Positions 7,326-10,788 of a DNA stretch of 10,788 nucleotides are shown piece by piece (position 1 is the first letter of the stretch; the number at the start of each line of letters is the position of its first letter). The position numbers and the translations under genes were made by a program. Under the pieces are notes generated by a model. It saw only the letters and a program-made list of their open reading frames with translations. It did no database searches and had not been told where the DNA came from. The DNA comes from Rhodobacterales bacterium UBA3080. GTDB taxonomy: Bacteria > Pseudomonadota > Alphaproteobacteria > Rhodobacterales > Rhodobacteraceae. The stretch is taken from NCBI GenBank assembly GCA_002366645.1, contig DFBM01000039.1, positions 12,211 through 22,998 on the forward strand. The letters are read 5' to 3'.

Positions 7326-7354
7326 TTGACGGTTTCGGTGCGACGGGTGATACC
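7326..7354 (+). promoter_or_regulatory. Candidate promoter for dctB-dctD
   Basis: TTGACG (7326-7331) followed after 16-17 bases by TGATAC/GATACC (7348-7354). A start near 7360 would leave a leader of about 20 bases carrying the GGAG at 7373-7376. The -10 match is mediocre. The location only makes sense if dctB starts downstream at 7383. Confidence 0.28.
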
Positions 7355-7372
7355 GGAAAAGACCAAAGCACC

Positions 7373-7376
7373 GGAG
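7373..7376 (+). promoter_or_regulatory. Ribosome binding site that favours the TTG start of dctB
   Basis: GGAG sits 6 bases before the TTG at 7383-7385. It is the best-spaced Shine-Dalgarno near the beginning of the first transmembrane segment and is the main reason for choosing that start over the ATG at 7257. Confidence 0.45.
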
Positions 7377-7382
7377 CACCCG

Positions 7383-9152
7383 TTGAAGCGCGTTATCTTG
7401 ATCCTGACTATCGGCCTGTTGGCGGCAGCCACCCTTTGGGGTGTGTGGCGCTGGTCCTATGCCGAAGCACTGAATCAGCTAGAGGTACGCGGGCAGGGCA
7501 GCCTGTCGCTCGCGGCGGACCGGCTTGTTGGCCAGTTCGAGCGGTACCGTCAGCTGCCCGTAGTCCTGAGCGACAACCCGATTTTGCAGGAAGCAGCCCT
7601 TCGCGACCCAAAGGAATCCTTGCAGGATATTAGTATTTTTCTGGAGCATATGGCGGATGTGACGGGTGCCCTTGATATTCTTCTGCTGGATTTGTCCGGC
7701 ACAACGGTCGCCGCTGCAAACTGGCAAGGCGGAGACGGGTTTATCGGCGTCAACTTCGCTGCACGGCCGGATTTCATGCGGGCGATGAACGGGGCGATGG
7801 GATATTACCATTCGCAGGAAAGCGCGGGAGATCCGCGCGGGTTCTACTTCACGACCGCCTTACGAAACGGGGGCGGCGCGATTACCGGCGGGCTCTCGGT
7901 CAAGGTTGATCTTGAGGTGCTGGAGGCCGAGTGGCGTGGCGACCCCGAGATCATCTTTTTCACCGACATGAACAACGTAGTATTCATCGCCAACCGCGAG
8001 TCGCTGTTGTTGCGTGTGTACGGGGATTACGATGCCTTGCTGAACGACCCGACCGGCAACCGGCGCTATGTACGTGACCGGTTGCAACCGATGTTCGAGT
8101 TTACGGTGGACGAAACCTTCGGGCGCACCCGCTGGGTTCAGGACGAGCATAGTGAAATCCCCTCGCGTTCGCTTTATCTCAAAACACCGCTGCCGGTGAT
8201 CGGGATGACGGGTAATATCCTGCTCGACCTGAAGTCGGTGGAAGAGCAGGCGCGGCTGCGCACTGCTTTGGCGGGCGCGTTTCTGGTGATGCTCGGCCTG
8301 TTGATCCTGAACCTTGCGCAGCGTCGCCGGACGTTGACCGACCGATTGGAAATTCAGGATAAAGCCCAGATCGAGCTGGAGCAACGGGTGCGGGACCGGA
8401 CCGCAGAACTGCAAGCCACCAACGAAACCCTGCGTGATACGCAACAGGATCTGGTGCAGGCGGGCAAGCTTTCGGCGCTTGGGCAGATGGCGGCGGGGAT
8501 CAGTCACGAGCTGAACCAGCCCCTCGCGGCGATCCAGTCCTATGCCGAAAACGCCGTGATCCTGCTGGAGCGCGAACGCGGACAGGAGGCCTCGAAGAAC
8601 CTGAGCCAGATTTCGTCGCTGGCGGCGCGGATGGGGCGGATTATCCGGAACCTTCGGTCGTTCTCGCGCAAGGAAGGCGAACCGGCGACACGGGTTGATC
8701 TGGTGAAGGTCGTCGAGGATTCGCTGGAGTTGGCCAACATTCGTCTGCGCGAAAAGAACGTTCAGGTGCACTGGACCAATCCGCACGAATCTGTCTGGGT
8801 CACGGGCGGCGGAGTGCGTTTGCAACAGGTGGTCCTGAACCTGCTATCGAACGCGACCGACGCGATGGAAGGGCGCCAGAGCAAGCAAATCTGGCTTGAT
8901 ATCACCACCGGCGACAAAGTCTTTCTACGAGTTCGGGACAATGGTCCGGGTCTGGTCGATAAGGATAAAATCTTCGAGCCGTTCTACACGACCAAATCGG
9001 TGGGCGATGGCGACGGTATGGGCTTGGGCTTGTCGATCTCTTACGGCATAGTTCAAAGCTTCGGCGGGCAGATCATCGGCGAAAACCACGCGGACGGCGG
9101 GGCTGTGTTCCGTATCGAGCTAACGCCCGCTGACGAGAAGGAAAATACATGA
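7383..9152 (+). CDS. dctB: C4-dicarboxylate sensor histidine kinase DctB
   Basis: Inner-membrane sensor of extracellular C4-dicarboxylates that phosphorylates DctD. With the chosen start it is 589 residues: TM1 (about 4-21), a periplasmic Cache-type sensor (about 30-290) with ARPDF (127-131), MGYYHS (139-144) and GFYFTTAL (153-160) matching the DctB ligand-binding stretch, TM2 (about 295-311), a coiled-coil linker (about 320-360), and the kinase core. Kinase motifs: GISHELNQPLAAI with phospho-acceptor H375, N-box LLSNATDAM with N490, DNGPG (519-523), FEPFYTTK (531-538) and GMGLGLS (545-551). The TTG at 7383 is preferred because it gives the standard basic-plus-TM N-terminus and has GGAG at 6 bases. 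An ATG at 7257 would add 42 residues, share bases with the metC-like ATG and leave no room for promoters; codon use there also looks less biased. The gene overlaps dctD by ATGA. Confidence 0.93.
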   Translation: MKRVILILTIGLLAAATLWGVWRWSYAEALNQLEVRGQGSLSLAADRLVGQFERYRQLPVVLSDNPILQEAALRDPKESLQDISIFLEHMADVTGALDILLLDLSGTTVAAANWQGGDGFIGVNFAARPDFMRAMNGAMGYYHSQESAGDPRGFYFTTALRNGGGAITGGLSVKVDLEVLEAEWRGDPEIIFFTDMNNVVFIANRESLLLRVYGDYDALLNDPTGNRRYVRDRLQPMFEFTVDETFGRTRWVQDEHSEIPSRSLYLKTPLPVIGMTGNILLDLKSVEEQARLRTALAGAFLVMLGLLILNLAQRRRTLTDRLEIQDKAQIELEQRVRDRTAELQATNETLRDTQQDLVQAGKLSALGQMAAGISHELNQPLAAIQSYAENAVILLERERGQEASKNLSQISSLAARMGRIIRNLRSFSRKEGEPATRVDLVKVVEDSLELANIRLREKNVQVHWTNPHESVWVTGGGVRLQQVVLNLLSNATDAMEGRQSKQIWLDITTGDKVFLRVRDNGPGLVDKDKIFEPFYTTKSVGDGDGMGLGLSISYGIVQSFGGQIIGENHADGGAVFRIELTPADEKENT

Positions 9153-10444
9153 CACAAAAGGTTCTTCTGGTTGATGACGACAAAGCGGTTCGCGAGGCCT
9201 TGGGGCAGACACTGGATCTGGCCGGATTCGACGTGACGCTGGCGGCCTCGTTTATCGAGGCGACCGATCACATTACGCCTGAATTCGGTGGCGTGGTGAT
9301 TTCTGACGTGCGCATGCCCGGCAAGGACGGTTTTGCCCTGCTGGAGCGTTGCGCCTCGATTGATCCCGACATTCCGCTGGTGCTGCTGACCGGCGAAGGC
9401 GATATTCCGATGGCGGTGCAGGCGATCAATCGCGGAGCGTTCAATTTTCTCGAAAAACCCTGTCCGCCGAAACGTCTGATAGAGGTAGCCGGCAAAGCCT
9501 GTGCTGCGCGTAAAATGGTGACCGAGAACCGCGAGTTCCGCAAAACCATGACCCGCGAGGATGCGGCGGCGCGCCTGATCCTCGGGCGGTCCGAGGCAAC
9601 GTCGCAGTTACGTGGCCAGTTGCGCACGGTGGCGGCGACGGGGTCCGACCTGTTAATCACCGGCGAGACCGGAGCAGGCAAAGAGCTGGCGGCCCGTGTT
9701 GTGCACGAACTTTCAGGTAGGGAAGGCGCCTTTGTGGCCGTGAACTGCGGGATGCTGACGGCGGAGATGACCCGTCTGACCTTGTTCGGCGACTCGATGC
9801 ATGACGGGGCCTTTAAGCGGGCGATTGGCGGAACGCTGTTTCTGGACGAGATCGGGACCATGCCGCTGGATCAGCAGGTCAGTCTGCTGCGGGTGTTGCA
9901 GGATCGCACCGTTGACGGGCCGGACGGGCAGCCTTTCGATCTGTCATGCAGGGTCATCGCAGCGACTAAGGAAGACCTGAAAAAGATGCTGGAGTCGGGG
10001 CGTTTTCGTGAAGACCTGTTCTTCCGGCTTGACGTAGCCCGTGTCCGCGTGCCGCCCCTGCGTGAACGTATCGAAGACGTCGGCGGCCTGTTTCGCGTCT
10101 TCCTGAGCGAAGCGCGTGGCCGGATGAGCTTGCCGCCAATGGAGGTGGACGATCAAAGTTTCTCGGACTTGTTCGCGCGACCGTGGCGCGGCAACATCCG
10201 CGAGCTGCGTAACCATGCCGACCGTTTCGCAATGGGGCTGGAAAGCGGGCGGAGCGAGGATGTCTCGCTCGGTCTCGGGGCGCAGATGGACAAGATCGAA
10301 AAACAGATCATCGAGGACTGCCTGAAGCGTAACAAAGGGCAGGTGACCCAAACTTGCGAGGAACTACAGGTGCCGCGCAAGACTTTGTATGACCGCATGA
10401 AGCGCCACGACATTCAGCCCGAGCAATTCCGTAGCAGCACGTGA
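9149..10444 (+). CDS. dctD: C4-dicarboxylate response regulator DctD, lacking the GAFTGA loop
   Basis: A 431-residue regulator of the NtrC/DctD family, partner of DctB. Receiver domain (about 3-118): acidic pocket D9-D11, phospho-acceptor D53 in ISDVRMPGKDG, T81 and K103. AAA+ domain (about 143-365): Walker A GETGAGKE (172-179), Walker B GTLFLDEIG (228-236), FREDLFFRLDV with arginine-finger-type residues (286-296), PPLRER (302-307) and RPWRGNIREL (344-353). A Fis-type HTH lies at about 383-422. The odd feature is between LFG (212-214) and GGTLFLDE (227-234): only 12 residues, DSMHDGAFKRAI, where family members normally have about 23 including GAFTGA, the loop that contacts sigma54. The frame is intact, so this is an in-frame loss, not a frameshift. 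ATPase motifs remain. Activation of a non-sigma54 polymerase, as for R. capsulatus NtrC, is the likely reading. It overlaps dctB by ATGA, with AAGGA 6 bases upstream (9138-9142). Confidence 0.93.
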   Translation: MTQKVLLVDDDKAVREALGQTLDLAGFDVTLAASFIEATDHITPEFGGVVISDVRMPGKDGFALLERCASIDPDIPLVLLTGEGDIPMAVQAINRGAFNFLEKPCPPKRLIEVAGKACAARKMVTENREFRKTMTREDAAARLILGRSEATSQLRGQLRTVAATGSDLLITGETGAGKELAARVVHELSGREGAFVAVNCGMLTAEMTRLTLFGDSMHDGAFKRAIGGTLFLDEIGTMPLDQQVSLLRVLQDRTVDGPDGQPFDLSCRVIAATKEDLKKMLESGRFREDLFFRLDVARVRVPPLRERIEDVGGLFRVFLSEARGRMSLPPMEVDDQSFSDLFARPWRGNIRELRNHADRFAMGLESGRSEDVSLGLGAQMDKIEKQIIEDCLKRNKGQVTQTCEELQVPRKTLYDRMKRHDIQPEQFRSST

Positions 10445-10454
10445 TTCCGCAAAG

Positions 10455-10472
10455 TGTGTGGATTTTGTGACA
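10455..10472 (+). promoter_or_regulatory. Possible weak DctD site (upstream of the strong site)
   Basis: TGTGTGGATTTTGTGACA keeps the TGT...ACA ends and a GGATTT centre but has poor internal symmetry. Its centre (10463.5) is 32 bp from the centre of the strong palindrome (10495.5), about three helical turns, so both would lie on the same DNA face. A weak plus strong tandem arrangement is known for the rhizobial dctA upstream activating sequence; its application here is inference. Confidence 0.3.
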
Positions 10473-10483
10473 TGCCCCTTGAC

Positions 10484-10507
10484 CACTGTGCGAGATTCCG
10501 CACAGTG
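10484..10507 (+). promoter_or_regulatory. Strong palindrome, candidate DctD binding site
   Basis: CACTGTGCG (10484-10492) and CGCACAGTG (10499-10507) form a perfect 9-bp inverted repeat with a 6-base centre, between dctD and dctP and about 175 bp before the dctP start codon. Its position relative to the candidate -10 (roughly -140) is typical of NtrC-family enhancer sites, and the TGTGCG...CGCACA core fits what I recall of DctD sites. It is not a convincing terminator for dctD because no T-run follows. Regulator identity is inferred from context. Confidence 0.55.
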
Positions 10508-10601
10508 AGTCGGTCACCCTAAAAGTTCCTGCACGAATCTGTCGCTAATACGCTGATAAAGCGAATTAAATTTTATTTCCGTGCAGCTTTCACATTTACG
10601 T

Positions 10602-10632
10602 TTGGTCAAAGCGAATCTTCTGTTTCTATAGA
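10602..10632 (+). promoter_or_regulatory. Candidate sigma70-type promoter for dctP
   Basis: TATAGA (10627-10632) is a good -10 element. The only -35-like string is TTGGTC (10602-10607), with an overlong 19-base spacer, as might be expected for an activator-dependent promoter. A start near 10639 would leave a leader of about 43 bases. I found no TGGCAC-N5-TTGC sigma54 element anywhere between dctD and dctP; the closest string, CTGCACG-N4-TGTCGC at 10529-10545, breaks both the invariant GG and the TTGC. Confidence 0.33.
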
Positions 10633-10639
10633 ATCAGTG

Positions 10640-10655
10640 CCGCGGGTCCCCGTGG
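10640..10655 (+). other. Small hairpin in the dctP leader
   Basis: CCGCGG (10640-10645) can pair with CCGTGG (10650-10655) through a 4-base loop, with one G-U pair. If transcription starts near 10639, this stem would be the very 5' end of the dctP mRNA, where stems can protect against decay. No attenuator-like alternative structure is seen. Confidence 0.25.
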
Positions 10656-10681
10656 TTTACAAACGCTATGGGAGGAACATT

Positions 10682-10788
10682 ATGCGTTTTCTTACTGCTG
10701 CTGCGGTTATCGCGGCTACGAGCTTCAGCGCCAACGCGGCGCTTGCTGCCTGTGACGAGGGCGAGATTGTTATCAAATTCGCACACGT
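10682..10788 (+). CDS. dctP: TRAP transporter C4-dicarboxylate-binding protein DctP, N-terminal part (cut by window edge)
   Basis: Only 35 codons and two bases are present; full DctP proteins are about 330 residues. The start has a strong GGAGG (10671-10675) 6 bases before the ATG. A Sec signal peptide is clear (MRFLTAAAVIAATSF, then ANAALAA), and the mature start CDEGEIVIKFAH (24-35) matches the beta-strand that opens DctP-type binding proteins. It would capture succinate, malate or fumarate in the periplasm for the DctQM membrane subunits, expected just downstream. Cleavage could follow A19 or A22 by signal peptidase I, but LAAC (21-24) also fits a lipobox, so a lipid-anchored form cannot be excluded. 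Placement directly after dctBD, with palindromic sites in the 237-base gap, supports control by DctD. Substrate is inferred mainly from that context. Confidence 0.87.
   Translation, partial: MRFLTAAAVIAATSFSANAALAACDEGEIVIKFAH

Larger units (their letters stand above)
10443..10510 (+). repeat. Imperfect direct repeat upstream of dctP
   Basis: GATTCCGCAAAGTGTGT (10443-10459) recurs as GATTCCGCACAGTGAGT (10494-10510): 15 of 17 bases identical, 51 bases apart. The first copy begins inside the dctD stop codon; the second contains the right arm of the strong palindrome at 10484-10507. The first copy has no matching left arm, so it is at best a half-site for the same protein. Confidence 0.6.

Noticed and set aside
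7860..8825. 321-codon open frame antisense to dctB
   Set aside because: It lies wholly opposite the sensor and kinase domains of dctB, which have clear motifs. The predicted protein is rich in Arg, His, Gln and Pro with no recognisable domain, as expected of a mirror frame in GC-biased coding DNA.
10484..10507. Palindrome as dctD transcription terminator
   Set aside because: No T-run follows the stem, and the sequence and position fit a DNA-binding site better. Termination is not excluded experimentally.
10529..10545. Possible sigma54 promoter CTGCACG-N4-TGTCGC
   Set aside because: It lacks the near-invariant GG of the -24 element and the TTGC of the -12 element, and lies about 137 bases before the dctP start codon.

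Overview
The window reads as chromosomal DNA of a Rhodobacteraceae-like alphaproteobacterium (Roseobacter/Rhodobacter group). This is inferred from protein style and from the DctB/DctD/DctP-type TRAP dicarboxylate uptake locus at the right end. No database search was possible, so the lineage is an inference. Coding density is very high. I see no RNA gene, CRISPR array, insertion sequence or attachment site, and nothing that looks recently transferred. No gene-free stretch exceeds about 240 bases.

Left block (minus strand, 1-2036): the CTP synthase gene pyrG, followed after 3 bases by a PhzF-family isomerase gene cut by the window edge. A 223-base spacer (2037-2259) separates pyrG from a divergent GST-fold gene of the Faxc/metaxin-like type (2260-2961, plus strand). 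The GST gene's stop codon directly abuts the stop codon of a convergent gene for an iron(III) ABC-transporter binding protein (2962-3963, minus strand).

Central block (minus strand, 4037-7258): a tightly packed cluster, transcribed right to left, of a cystathionine beta-lyase/gamma-synthase family gene, a soluble cytochrome P450 gene and mazG. Overlaps of 4 and 8 bases suggest translational coupling. The iron-binding protein gene follows 73 bases beyond mazG and has its own candidate promoter, with a palindrome exactly filling the -35/-10 spacer.

Right block (plus strand, 7383-10788): dctB (C4-dicarboxylate sensor kinase), dctD (response regulator of the sigma54-activator family) and the start of dctP (TRAP transporter periplasmic binding protein). 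DctB would sense extracellular C4-dicarboxylates through its Cache domain and phosphorylate DctD, which would activate dctP and probably downstream dctQM.

The most notable observation is in this block. DctD keeps its receiver, Walker motifs, arginine-finger region and Fis-type HTH, but has a clean gap of about 11 residues exactly where the sigma54-contacting GAFTGA loop should be. The dctP upstream region correspondingly has no recognisable -24/-12 sigma54 promoter. It does have a near-perfect palindrome, a weaker site 32 bp upstream of it, and a TATAGA -10 element. Together these suggest a DctD that works with a sigma70-type polymerase, as known for Rhodobacter capsulatus NtrC.
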